A stretch of DNA of 47,613 nucleotides, from NCBI GenBank assembly GCA_903875605.1, contig CAIQWT010000071.1, positions 1 to 47,613 on the forward strand, written 5' to 3'. Under the pieces are notes generated by a model. It worked only from the letters and a program-made list of their open reading frames with translations, searched no databases and was not told the origin of the DNA. Within the stretch, counting starts at the first letter, position 1; each line of letters opens with the position of its first letter. The stretch comes from an uncultured Geobacteraceae bacterium (GTDB taxonomy: Bacteria; Desulfobacterota; Desulfuromonadia; Geobacterales; Pseudopelobacteraceae). A program made the position numbers and the translations under genes. Positions 26,951-35,299 of this stretch are shown here, piece after piece.

Positions 26951-29038
26951 ATGAGTGAACATAGCACTACACATTCTAAAGCCGTTCAAGATTTTCTTGC
27001 TGAAGCGGAAGAGATTATCGAACAGCTTAGCTCTGAGTTATCAGACCTATCTGATATGGCTGAAAGTGGTGAATTAAACCCGGATGTACTTAACTCTATT
27101 TTCAGGGGAGCCCATTCACTTAAGGGCCTGGCCGGGATGTTTAACTTTAATTACGTGGCCGAGCTTTCGCACAATATGGAAAACCTGCTTGACTGGTTAA
27201 GGCTTGGCAAGCTGAATCTTACTCAACAGCTTGTGGCTGTTTTGTTTGATGCTCATGAACTGCTAAGCTCCCTTATTAGAATTCTTGCTTCAGGCGAGGA
27301 TTTGGATATGTCGCAGGACATTGCAGCATGTGTATCCAAAATCAATGGTTGCCTGGCCCCACCGGAAAAACAAAGCGGTGCATCACCTCTTGAAGCCATT
27401 GGATTACCGGCTCATGTACTAAACGCTCTGACAGAGTATGAAGAGCATCGTTTAAAAGACAATCTGGCCAAAGGCAGGACTATATTCAATGTCCATACCT
27501 CCTTTGATTTGACCATATTTGATACAGAATTATCGTCCGTCACGGATATGTTGAAAGGGTGCGGTGAAGTTATAAGCACATTGCCGAGTGTTGGTGCAAA
27601 CCTTGAAACTAATATAGATTTTGAAATTCTTTTTGGCTCTGTATGCTCCATTGATGAGTTAAAGGCCGCCGTGGAGCGAGAAAGTGTCACTGTAACTGAA
27701 TTCGGATCAAGTGATGGATTGGTAGACCATATTGCTACCAGTATGGTTGAAAAAACCGGTAGGGCGGCGTTGCAGGAATTAGAAGAAGACGCTACATCGC
27801 AGACAATCGCATCGATTCCAGTATCAGAGGACGCGGCTCTCAGTGCTAAAAGCATGAGCCGGACCGTTCGGGTTGATATCGGCAAGCTTGATGAATTAAT
27901 GAATATTGTCGGTGAACTCGTTCTTGCTAATTCTACCATTGCCGGCGTTACTACGCGGATGCGCAACGAAGGCTACTCACGACTGGCAATTGATCTGGGT
28001 AAGGCTGCTAAAGGACTTGAACGTAAACTTTCTGATCTCCAGAAGGGGGTCATGGAGATCCGGATGATTCCTATCGGACAGTTATATGAAAAAATGTCGC
28101 GCATTGTCCGGAAAATATCCAGAGAGCAGGGAAAACGAGTAGAGCTTAAATTCTTCGGAGCAGATACCGAACTTGATAAGTTGATTGTTGAAGATATATC
28201 CGATCCGATGATGCATATTATTCGTAATGCCATCGATCACGGCATAGAGTCAAGGGACGTTCGAACTGCTCAGGGAAAAAATGAAAGGGGTACCATCTCG
28301 ATTTCTTCGTATCAGAAAGGAAATCACGTTGTTATTGAAATTGAAGATGACGGCGGCGGCATTGATATCGAAAAGGTAAAAAACAAAGCGAAGCAAAAAG
28401 GTCTTATTAACGACATAAGTACATTGACTGATCGTGACGCTATTGACTTGATTTTTCTGCCTGGCCTCTCCACCAATGACACTATCAGCGAGGTTTCAGG
28501 CCGGGGTGTCGGTATGGATGTTGTAAAAAACAACATTACCGCAATTTCCGGAATGGTAGATATTGAGACTCGGAAGGGGGAGGGGAGCCGCTTCGTAATA
28601 ACTCTACCGATCACACTGGCTATAATCAAGGCCTTAATAATCACCTGTAGCGGCAGAACGTATGCAATGCCGATCACATCTGTTCTTGAATCACTGCTGA
28701 TGTCAAATAAGGATATTATGACAGTTGAACGAAGGGAGGTTGTGCAACTCCGCGAGGCAACTCTACCGTTACTGAGACTTAATCATTACTTTGATATTCA
28801 TCGCAGCGATGAACCGCCAAAGGAATTTTATGTGGTTGTTGTCGGTGTTGCAGAAAAACGTCTCGGCATTGTAGTTGATGACCTCGTCTGCCAGCAGGAT
28901 ATCGTAATCAAACCGCTTGGTGAATCATTCAAACGTTTCCGTGGTGTTTCCGGTGCCGCAGACCTAGGCGACCAGCGCACAATTCTTGTGCTGGATGTTG
29001 GCGGAATAATCAATGAAACAATGCGCTCGGGGAACTGA
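26951..29038 (+). CDS. cheA: Chemotaxis histidine kinase CheA
   Basis: A 695-residue CheA. The HPt domain has phosphorylatable His55 in AHSLKG. Residues 150-255 form a segment (EEHRLKDNL, FDLTIFD, GEVISTLPS) replacing the usual CheY-binding P2 domain. The dimerisation region starts at about 303 (TVRVDIGKLDELMNIVGELV). The ATPase domain has an N box IIRNAIDHGIE, a G1 box EDDGGGID, and GRGVGMDVVK. A CheW-like domain ends the protein. ATG 26951 is preferred over an in-frame TTG at 26936. CheA autophosphorylates under receptor/CheW control and feeds CheY and CheB. No receptor gene is in the window. Confidence 0.95.
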   Translation: MSEHSTTHSKAVQDFLAEAEEIIEQLSSELSDLSDMAESGELNPDVLNSIFRGAHSLKGLAGMFNFNYVAELSHNMENLLDWLRLGKLNLTQQLVAVLFDAHELLSSLIRILASGEDLDMSQDIAACVSKINGCLAPPEKQSGASPLEAIGLPAHVLNALTEYEEHRLKDNLAKGRTIFNVHTSFDLTIFDTELSSVTDMLKGCGEVISTLPSVGANLETNIDFEILFGSVCSIDELKAAVERESVTVTEFGSSDGLVDHIATSMVEKTGRAALQELEEDATSQTIASIPVSEDAALSAKSMSRTVRVDIGKLDELMNIVGELVLANSTIAGVTTRMRNEGYSRLAIDLGKAAKGLERKLSDLQKGVMEIRMIPIGQLYEKMSRIVRKISREQGKRVELKFFGADTELDKLIVEDISDPMMHIIRNAIDHGIESRDVRTAQGKNERGTISISSYQKGNHVVIEIEDDGGGIDIEKVKNKAKQKGLINDISTLTDRDAIDLIFLPGLSTNDTISEVSGRGVGMDVVKNNITAISGMVDIETRKGEGSRFVITLPITLAIIKALIITCSGRTYAMPITSVLESLLMSNKDIMTVERREVVQLREATLPLLRLNHYFDIHRSDEPPKEFYVVVVGVAEKRLGIVVDDLVCQQDIVIKPLGESFKRFRGVSGAADLGDQRTILVLDVGGIINETMRSGN

Positions 29039-29043
29039 TATCC

Positions 29044-29844
29044 ATGTATAAACACTATTTCGGATTTAAGGAAAAACCCTTCAGTAAAACCCCTGATCCA
29101 AGATTTTTGTTTTTAAGTCACGGACACGAGGAGGCACTGGCCAGATTGGAGTTCGTCGTTGAAGAGCGGGAACTTGCTGTACTAACTGGTGAAATCGGTT
29201 GCGGAAAAACTACACTATCTCGAGCGTTGATGGACAGACTTGGGTCACGATTTCGTTTTTGTTATATTATTAATCCGCGATTGAATGCCTTTGAATTTCT
29301 TCGAACTATTGCCAGAATCCTTGAAGTTGAACAACCGGCGGACGCTAAAGACACCTTGATAGATCAGATACACACCGCCATATACAACCTGAATCAAAGA
29401 GATATCTGTCCGGTTTTAGTGATTGACGAGGCGCAGATGATTACGGATGCAGAAGTATTTGATGAGATCAGACTTCTGACTAACTTTCAGTTGGACGACC
29501 GGAATCTGCTTGGCGTTATTATTATGGGACAACCTGAATTGCGCCCGATGATGGCGTCAAGTCGTTTTGAACCTCTGCGGCAGAGAATTTCTCTTCACTA
29601 CCATCTGAAACCTTTGTTGCTTGATGAAATAATGGAGTATCTTGATTTTCGACTTGAAGCTGCGGGTGGACCATCCGGCTTATTTACACCGGATGCTGTA
29701 CAACGAATCCATGAACTAAGTGGCGGCGTACCTCGTAAGATCAATTCTATGGCAACAAATGCGCTTCTCGTTGCTTACGGTTGCGATGCTGCTCTGATTG
29801 ATTCGAACATAATAAATGAAATCAAAGATGAATTGATGATGTAG
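29044..29844 (+). CDS. ExeA/GspA-like AAA ATPase inside the chemosensory operon
   Basis: A 266-residue ATPase starting five bases after cheA. It begins MYKHYFGFKEKPFSKTPDPRF with a LSHGHEEALARL continuation, the standard entry of ExeA/GspA/MshM ATPases. Walker A is GEIGCGKT (49-56), Walker B VLVIDEAQ (124-131), followed by a sensor region GQPELR and an SGGVPRKIN C-terminal lid. It lacks the membrane helix and peptidoglycan-binding C-terminus of ExeA, so it resembles MshM-like short forms. Relatives help assemble secretion or pilus machinery. Its job between cheA and cheW is unknown: candidates are array positioning or linking the pathway to a type IV pilus or secretion machine. Confidence 0.85.
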   Translation: MYKHYFGFKEKPFSKTPDPRFLFLSHGHEEALARLEFVVEERELAVLTGEIGCGKTTLSRALMDRLGSRFRFCYIINPRLNAFEFLRTIARILEVEQPADAKDTLIDQIHTAIYNLNQRDICPVLVIDEAQMITDAEVFDEIRLLTNFQLDDRNLLGVIIMGQPELRPMMASSRFEPLRQRISLHYHLKPLLLDEIMEYLDFRLEAAGGPSGLFTPDAVQRIHELSGGVPRKINSMATNALLVAYGCDAALIDSNIINEIKDELMM

Positions 29845-29858
29845 GCGGTAAATCAGAC

Positions 29859-30620
29859 ATGGATCTCGCTAAAATACGAAAAAAATCTTTACTTTTACAG
29901 ACAGATACTTTTGCAGAGGATTTCTCTTCTGGAATGAATTCCCCGGCGTCTATTAAAAACTCACAGGAAATTATCCACACTCTTCCCGTCCTTTCCGGAG
30001 GAGAATTTTTTCAAAAGGAATCTTATTCCGCTCCAGTAGTGTCCACATTGGCGGCACCTTCATTGATTGTGGAAACCAGTGTCAATAGTATGCGCACGCC
30101 TCTTGAGGCGATTCTGGCCGGCAGAGTTGCTGCCGGGTGCGATGATGAATCAAGTATAGCTGCAGATGTAACCACTGAATTAATTGCTGAATCCCATCTG
30201 GAATTCCTCTGTTTTCGGGTTTATGATGAAATCTATGGTATAAATATCATGGATATAAAAGAAATCATCAAATTAAGAGAGGTTACAGAAGTACCGCGCG
30301 CGCCGTTTTTTGTTTTAGGGGTTCTTTCATTACGGGGTACAATAATCCCGGTTATAGATATGCGAATTCGACTTGGCCTTCCCAGCGAAAAATCCACTGG
30401 CAAAGAGCGAATTATCGTAATAAAAAACAATAATTCATTCAGTGGACTGCAAGTAGATGAAGTGATCAAGGTTGTGCAGGTACCGTTGAGTGCTGTTGAA
30501 GCTGCTCCAAGTATATTGGATGGTATAGACCGTGAATTTATTAGCGGACTTGGTCGTTGTGATGGACGTTTGATAATAATTTTGAATCTGGAAAATATTG
30601 CTGACATAAATATGTACTAG
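29859..30620 (+). CDS. CheW-like coupling protein with a long N-terminal extension
   Basis: A 253-residue protein. The C-terminal part (from about 112) is a CheW domain: EFLCFRVYDEIYGINIMDIKEI, then VLGVLSLRGTIIPVIDMRIRLGL and a closing strand with LIIILNLENI. The first 110 residues are Ser/Ala/Glu-rich, apparently disordered, and absent from standard CheW. CheW links CheA to chemoreceptors. The extension might bind a partner such as the adjacent ATPase, but this is inference. Confidence 0.88.
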   Translation: MDLAKIRKKSLLLQTDTFAEDFSSGMNSPASIKNSQEIIHTLPVLSGGEFFQKESYSAPVVSTLAAPSLIVETSVNSMRTPLEAILAGRVAAGCDDESSIAADVTTELIAESHLEFLCFRVYDEIYGINIMDIKEIIKLREVTEVPRAPFFVLGVLSLRGTIIPVIDMRIRLGLPSEKSTGKERIIVIKNNNSFSGLQVDEVIKVVQVPLSAVEAAPSILDGIDREFISGLGRCDGRLIIILNLENIADINMY

Positions 30621-30635
30621 GAAGGAGGGATGTCT

Positions 30636-31022
30636 ATGCTAAGAAAAAAAAGAGTTTTAGTCGTTGAGGATGAGGAAAGTCTTCTCAAGCTTGAAACAAT
30701 CCTACTTACTGTTAAAGGCTTTGAGGTTATTGGTGCTTTTACCGGTAAAATGGCCATAGACAAAATTGGTGTAGAAGAGTTTGATCTAGTACTACTGGAC
30801 ATTATGCTTCCTGATATCGATGGATTTGAAGTGTGCCGACAGATCAGGAAAGATCCCCGCACCGCCACTGTACCGGTAATCATGTTAACCGGGAAGAAAT
30901 CCCAGGAAGATCATGATAAAGGAGTGTTATGCGGTGCAAATGCCTATCTGGTAAAACCATTCAAATCCGCCATGATTATTGAACAGATTAATAGGCTGAT
31001 ATCTTTATCAGTGGCTGCCTAA
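30636..31022 (+). CDS. CheY-like single-domain response regulator
   Basis: A 128-residue receiver: VVEDEESLLKLE acidic pair, LLDIMLPDIDGFEV with phospho-Asp, MLTGKKS and LVKPFKS with the conserved Lys. The GGAGG at 30623-30628 fits ATG 30636 better than ATG 30630. It is the second free receiver in the operon, which allows either a phosphate sink or a second output. Confidence 0.9.
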   Translation: MLRKKRVLVVEDEESLLKLETILLTVKGFEVIGAFTGKMAIDKIGVEEFDLVLLDIMLPDIDGFEVCRQIRKDPRTATVPVIMLTGKKSQEDHDKGVLCGANAYLVKPFKSAMIIEQINRLISLSVAA

Positions 31023-31027
31023 GATAA

Positions 31028-31477
31028 ATGGGCTGCGAATTGACTCATATCCAACTTGCTTGTTTCAGTCTTGGCGACAAGCTTTTTGCCGTCGATATTA
31101 TGAGAATACGCGAGATTCTAGTTTCACAGAAGCTATCACCGCTGCCATGTGCTTCCGCTTTTTTGGATGGTGTTATTACACTCCGCGGTTGTGTTATACC
31201 GGTAATGAATATGCGCAAGCGATTCGGAATGCTTATTGCGGCTGATCTATGTGTTGGCAAATTGCTTATTGTCACGCTTGTCAGTCAATTACTGGCACTC
31301 GTTGTGGATGATGTGATGGAAGTAATTTCCGTTCCTGTTGCTGAGATAAAACCCCCCATCCAGATAGTAGCGGGGGTGGGAATGGAATTTCTCCATGGCG
31401 TATGTTTGTCAAATAGCCGAGTTTTTATGATTCTTGATATTGATTCACTCCTTAGTCAGCCACGAGAGGTCAGGTAA
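31028..31477 (+). CDS. CheW coupling protein
   Basis: A 149-residue protein consisting of one CheW domain: LACFSLGDKLFAVDIMRIREIL, DGVITLRGCVIPVMNMRKRFGM and MILDIDSLL. Starts six bases after the previous stop and overlaps the following HEAT gene by one base (TAATG). The second CheW of the locus, of standard length. Confidence 0.9.
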   Translation: MGCELTHIQLACFSLGDKLFAVDIMRIREILVSQKLSPLPCASAFLDGVITLRGCVIPVMNMRKRFGMLIAADLCVGKLLIVTLVSQLLALVVDDVMEVISVPVAEIKPPIQIVAGVGMEFLHGVCLSNSRVFMILDIDSLLSQPREVR

Positions 31478-33306
31478 TGAATCTTCAGCATATACGAAAC
31501 GCACTTAAATCTGTTGATGAAGAGATTCGTAGGTCGGCATTGCAATCGTTACCGCATATTCCGTCCCGTGAGGCACAAACCATTTTATTCTCTGCACTTG
31601 GTGACGAAAGCTGGCGGGTACGAAAAGAAGCCGTAGATTGTTATCTCAAATCAAAACCTGATTTGGACTCTATAGAAATGTTACTGGAACTACTTCGTAA
31701 TGAAGACAATGCCGGTTTAAGAAACTCTGCTGCAGAGGCCGTGATTCGCCTTGGGGCAGTATGCGCTCCACCTCTTATAAATATGGTCATGGATCATGAT
31801 GCTGATGTACGCAAATTTGTTATTGATGTTATGGGAAGTATTGGCGATCTGATTTTTGTTCCGACGCTGGTACAAGCACTACAAGACTCTGAAGTAAATG
31901 TAGCCTCAGCCGCTGCTGAACAACTTGGCGTGCTTGGCGAAAGAAGCGCTGCCGTGCCTCTGATGCAGGCTATTCTGACGAGAGAGGAAGTACTGTTTCG
32001 CTTTAGTGCGCTGGGGGCTCTCGGGGTATTGGCTCTACCCGGACCGGTACCGGAAACACTAATAAAACTGGCTGAACAGGACATACTCAGAAAAGCCGTT
32101 TTCGAATGTTTGGGCACCATTTCTGATCAAAGCACATTTAAACTGTTGCTGGATGGTTTTTCATGCCGACAGAAAAACAGTCGAACTGCTGCTGTTAAGT
32201 CACTTTATAAAGTGTTCGAGAGGTCTTCTTCAGCGGCACAATCTGAAATCCGTGAAGCTCTTCAACTGCTTAAAGAAAATGATATCATTTCCGGGCTTCT
32301 TGAATTGTTTGACAGCAGGGATGGCGCACTGACTGAAGCGCTGCTATGGATCAGCACTGTGACCAGAGACTCACGTTTTATTCCGCTGCTGATTAGGGCG
32401 TATTCTGACGAGCACACTTCAGATGCTGCCCTTTTTGCCTTGAAAAGCTTTGGTCATGAAGCGTTACAGGAAATTATTTCACGTTATTCAACACTTGACG
32501 AGATTGGCAGAAGCGGACTCTGTATTTTGATTGCCGAGTGCGGTTATTCAGGCTTTAATGACCTCATCTCTGAAGCTTTGCAGGATTCATCAGCACAGGT
32601 CCGTAAAGCTGCAGCATTTGCAGTTGGAAAGCTTGGGCTGGTAACTCTAATTCCCAGTTTGATTTCGCTGATAGACGACAGTGAATCTTACGTATATGCG
32701 GAGACTGTTGCCAGCTTACAATCACTTATTTTAATTAGCCGTGTTGCAATTCTGACTGAAGTTGATCAATTTTGTTCGTCAAAAAAGTCCCATCACAGGA
32801 AGGCTGCCGCACTATTGCTGGCAGCACTGGGTGAGCAGCATCGTTTGCTGCTGTTGATAAAAGATGAAGACCCTCTTGTTCGTAAAGCGGCTGTTTCAGC
32901 TATAGGCACTAACCGTGTAGAAACATCCGGTTCGATGCTTGTGTTGGCACTTACTGATGAGGATCCAGATGTCCGTATCGCCGTCGCCGATGCCCTTGGA
33001 AGCTTGCATGACAAGACCACACTTGACGCACTTAACCATGCTATGATTGATGAAGATGTCTGGGTACAATCTGCCGTATTAAAAGCCATTGCCACAATAG
33101 ATCCGTTTAGAGCCTGGGCCATTATTAGTGATATCCACACCACAGCAGATGGTTTGTTAATGATTACCTGCTTGAAAATTCTTGAGGAAATAGGCGGAGC
33201 TAACGCAGAAGATATTATCCGTTGTGCTCTATGTAGCAGCGATAAAGATATTGCACGTCAAGCTGCCAAATCTCTAGACCGCATTTTAGCTACCAATTCA
33301 AAATAG
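31477..33306 (+). CDS. HEAT-repeat scaffold protein of the chemosensory operon
   Basis: A 609-residue protein built almost wholly of HEAT/PBS-lyase-like repeats of about 31 residues, with repeated D-x-x-V-R-K-x-A and A-x-x-A-L-G units, for example DESWRVRKEAVDCYL, DADVRKFVIDVMG, DPLVRKAAVSAIG and DPDVRIAVADALG. No membrane segment or catalytic motif. It lies between cheW and cheR and is translationally coupled to cheW (TAATG). HEAT arrays bind proteins; here a scaffold or regulator of the array or of CheR/CheB is plausible. It is distinct from the HEAT protein at 8373-10541, as it lacks that protein's N-terminal domain. Confidence 0.82.
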   Translation: MNLQHIRNALKSVDEEIRRSALQSLPHIPSREAQTILFSALGDESWRVRKEAVDCYLKSKPDLDSIEMLLELLRNEDNAGLRNSAAEAVIRLGAVCAPPLINMVMDHDADVRKFVIDVMGSIGDLIFVPTLVQALQDSEVNVASAAAEQLGVLGERSAAVPLMQAILTREEVLFRFSALGALGVLALPGPVPETLIKLAEQDILRKAVFECLGTISDQSTFKLLLDGFSCRQKNSRTAAVKSLYKVFERSSSAAQSEIREALQLLKENDIISGLLELFDSRDGALTEALLWISTVTRDSRFIPLLIRAYSDEHTSDAALFALKSFGHEALQEIISRYSTLDEIGRSGLCILIAECGYSGFNDLISEALQDSSAQVRKAAAFAVGKLGLVTLIPSLISLIDDSESYVYAETVASLQSLILISRVAILTEVDQFCSSKKSHHRKAAALLLAALGEQHRLLLLIKDEDPLVRKAAVSAIGTNRVETSGSMLVLALTDEDPDVRIAVADALGSLHDKTTLDALNHAMIDEDVWVQSAVLKAIATIDPFRAWAIISDIHTTADGLLMITCLKILEEIGGANAEDIIRCALCSSDKDIARQAAKSLDRILATNSK

Positions 33307-33313
33307 GTTGTTC

Positions 33314-34192
33314 ATGTCGTTTTCTTTTTCACAGACTCATAGTATGTCAAATGATGAATTCCTGCTTTTGAGGGATTGTATTTACGCGCACTGCGGAATC
33401 TATTTTGATCAGGAATCAAAGTATATACTTGAAAAACGCCTTTCCCACCGTTTAACAGAACTGAATCTCACCTCTTTTTATGACTACTATCATTTTCTTA
33501 AATACAATCGGAGTAAAGAACAAGAACTGATGGATATTATGGATGTTCTTACGACTAATGAAACATATTTTTTTCGTGAGTCATTTCAGCTGAAAGCGTT
33601 CTCTGACGAGATTATTCCAGAGCTAATAAAAAATAAAACTGCGCGAGGAAGCCGTTCTCTCAGGATATGGAGCGCAGGCTGCTCAACCGGAGAAGAGCCG
33701 TACACTATTGCAATGCTGTTAAGTACCATTCCAGAACTATCCGGATGGAACATAGAAATCATTGGCACAGATATCAGCCAAAGGGTGCTGCAGCAGGCGC
33801 GGCGTGCCGTATATGGCAAATCATCATTTCGGGCCACTGAAGAGAGTGACCTGCGACGTTTTTTTCATCAGCATGACAATGGTTACAGGGTTAATGATTC
33901 CATAAGAGAACTCGTAACAATCAGTCATCTTAACCTTTTTGACACTCATCGCCTGACAATGCTAGGTAAAGTGGATCTTATTTTTTGTCGTAATGTTATA
34001 ATATACTTTGACCAGGCAGCCAAAAAACGTGTAATTGGATCTTTTCATTCTGCACTTTATGACGGTGGATATCTCCTCCTTGGTCACTCAGAGTCACTAA
34101 TGAATATCACAACTCTATTCACGCTACGTCACTTCAAAAACGACATGATTTATCAGAAACCTGATCGTTTTTCTACGGGTGGTACTCAGTGA
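33314..34192 (+). CDS. cheR: Chemotaxis protein methyltransferase CheR
   Basis: A 292-residue SAM-dependent methyltransferase that methylates receptor glutamates. Features: an N-terminal helical domain, TNETYFFRE, SAM-binding SAGCSTGEEPYTIAM, GTDIS, FCRNVIIYF and a closing LLLGHSE motif. ATG 33314 is used because AGG precedes it by six bases; a TTG lies two codons earlier. Coupled to cheB by a four-base overlap. Confidence 0.93.
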   Translation: MSFSFSQTHSMSNDEFLLLRDCIYAHCGIYFDQESKYILEKRLSHRLTELNLTSFYDYYHFLKYNRSKEQELMDIMDVLTTNETYFFRESFQLKAFSDEIIPELIKNKTARGSRSLRIWSAGCSTGEEPYTIAMLLSTIPELSGWNIEIIGTDISQRVLQQARRAVYGKSSFRATEESDLRRFFHQHDNGYRVNDSIRELVTISHLNLFDTHRLTMLGKVDLIFCRNVIIYFDQAAKKRVIGSFHSALYDGGYLLLGHSESLMNITTLFTLRHFKNDMIYQKPDRFSTGGTQ

Positions 34193-35262
34193 AAAAAATC
34201 AGAATAGTTGTTGTTGATGATTCGGCGTACAGTCGTCGTAGCATAACCCGTATGCTTGAAGGTCTTGATTCTGTTGAGGTCGTGGGATACGCTATAAACG
34301 GAGAAGAGGGCATTCAAAAAGTTATTGCTCTTAAACCAGATCTGGTCACACTTGATCTGGAAATGCCTAAAATGGACGGATTTACACTGTTGCGTATTCT
34401 AACAACCCGTTTTTCACTACCGGTAATTGTTATTAGTGCCCTTAGTGGTGCAGATAAGGTATTTAGGGCTCTTGAATTGGGAGCACTGGACTTTGTGTCT
34501 AAACCATCCAGCGGTGCTTCGGTTGATCTCCTTACTATAAAAGAAGACCTGCAAAAAAAAATACTGCAGGTATTTGCACTAAAGCCAGGCATTAACTCAC
34601 GCACATTCCAGGGGGGGAATTTACCGGACAGAAGCGTTTCATCCGGTCCTGTGACTACTGGAAGGGCAGGGGTTGGAATACATCATGCCATTGATCTTGT
34701 TGCAATTGGATCTTCAACCGGTGGGCCGCCCGCTCTGCAACAGATTTTTTCTGCTTTTGAGCAGAAATACCCTTTTTCAATAGTCGTCTCACAGCACATG
34801 CCTGCCGGCTTTACCAAGGCATTTGCCGATCGACTGAATCGTTCTTCCCTTTTCGACGTAAAGGAAGCAGAAGATGGCGATCTAGTTCTTCCCGGCAGGA
34901 TTCTGATAGCTCCAGGAGGGAGAAACATGGTGTTTGAAGTGTGCGGAGGACAGGTGACTGCACGCATCGTAACCCCTTCTGAATCAGATCGCTATGTACC
35001 TTCTGTTGATGTCATGCTCCAGTCGTGTGCAGGTATCTACTGCAAACGAGTCGCAGCAGTTATCCTGACCGGTATGGGAAACGATGGCAGCAAGGGAGTA
35101 CAGATAATAAAGGAGCATGGGGGCTTAGTTATTGCGGAATCAGAGGAAACTGCAATCGTGTACGGTATGCCTCGTGAAGCTGTGGCTACCGGCGTAGTTG
35201 ATCGTTCAATCCCACTGGATCGTATAGCCTCTGAAATAGTTCAACTAGGTAGATTTTCCTGA
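34189..35262 (+). CDS. cheB: Chemotaxis protein-glutamate methylesterase CheB
   Basis: A 357-residue protein with GTG start overlapping the cheR stop. Residues 1-120 are a receiver (VVDDSAYSRR, TLDLEMPKMDG, VSKPSS). A linker is followed by the methylesterase domain with GSSTGGPPAL (nucleophile Ser near 174), SQHMPAGFT (His) and TGMGNDGSKG (Asp), the catalytic triad. It removes methyl groups or deamidates receptors. Together with cheR it shows the pathway has classical methylation-based adaptation, so its receptors should be encoded elsewhere. Confidence 0.95.
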   Translation: MKKIRIVVVDDSAYSRRSITRMLEGLDSVEVVGYAINGEEGIQKVIALKPDLVTLDLEMPKMDGFTLLRILTTRFSLPVIVISALSGADKVFRALELGALDFVSKPSSGASVDLLTIKEDLQKKILQVFALKPGINSRTFQGGNLPDRSVSSGPVTTGRAGVGIHHAIDLVAIGSSTGGPPALQQIFSAFEQKYPFSIVVSQHMPAGFTKAFADRLNRSSLFDVKEAEDGDLVLPGRILIAPGGRNMVFEVCGGQVTARIVTPSESDRYVPSVDVMLQSCAGIYCKRVAAVILTGMGNDGSKGVQIIKEHGGLVIAESEETAIVYGMPREAVATGVVDRSIPLDRIASEIVQLGRFS

Positions 35263-35299
35263 TTTTATTGATATTTTAGCTCTAACGGGTGATACCTCA

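Noticed and set aside
27412-27966. 184-codon open frame on the minus strand
   Set aside because: Antisense to cheA; Ser/Thr-rich composition typical of a reverse-complement frame.
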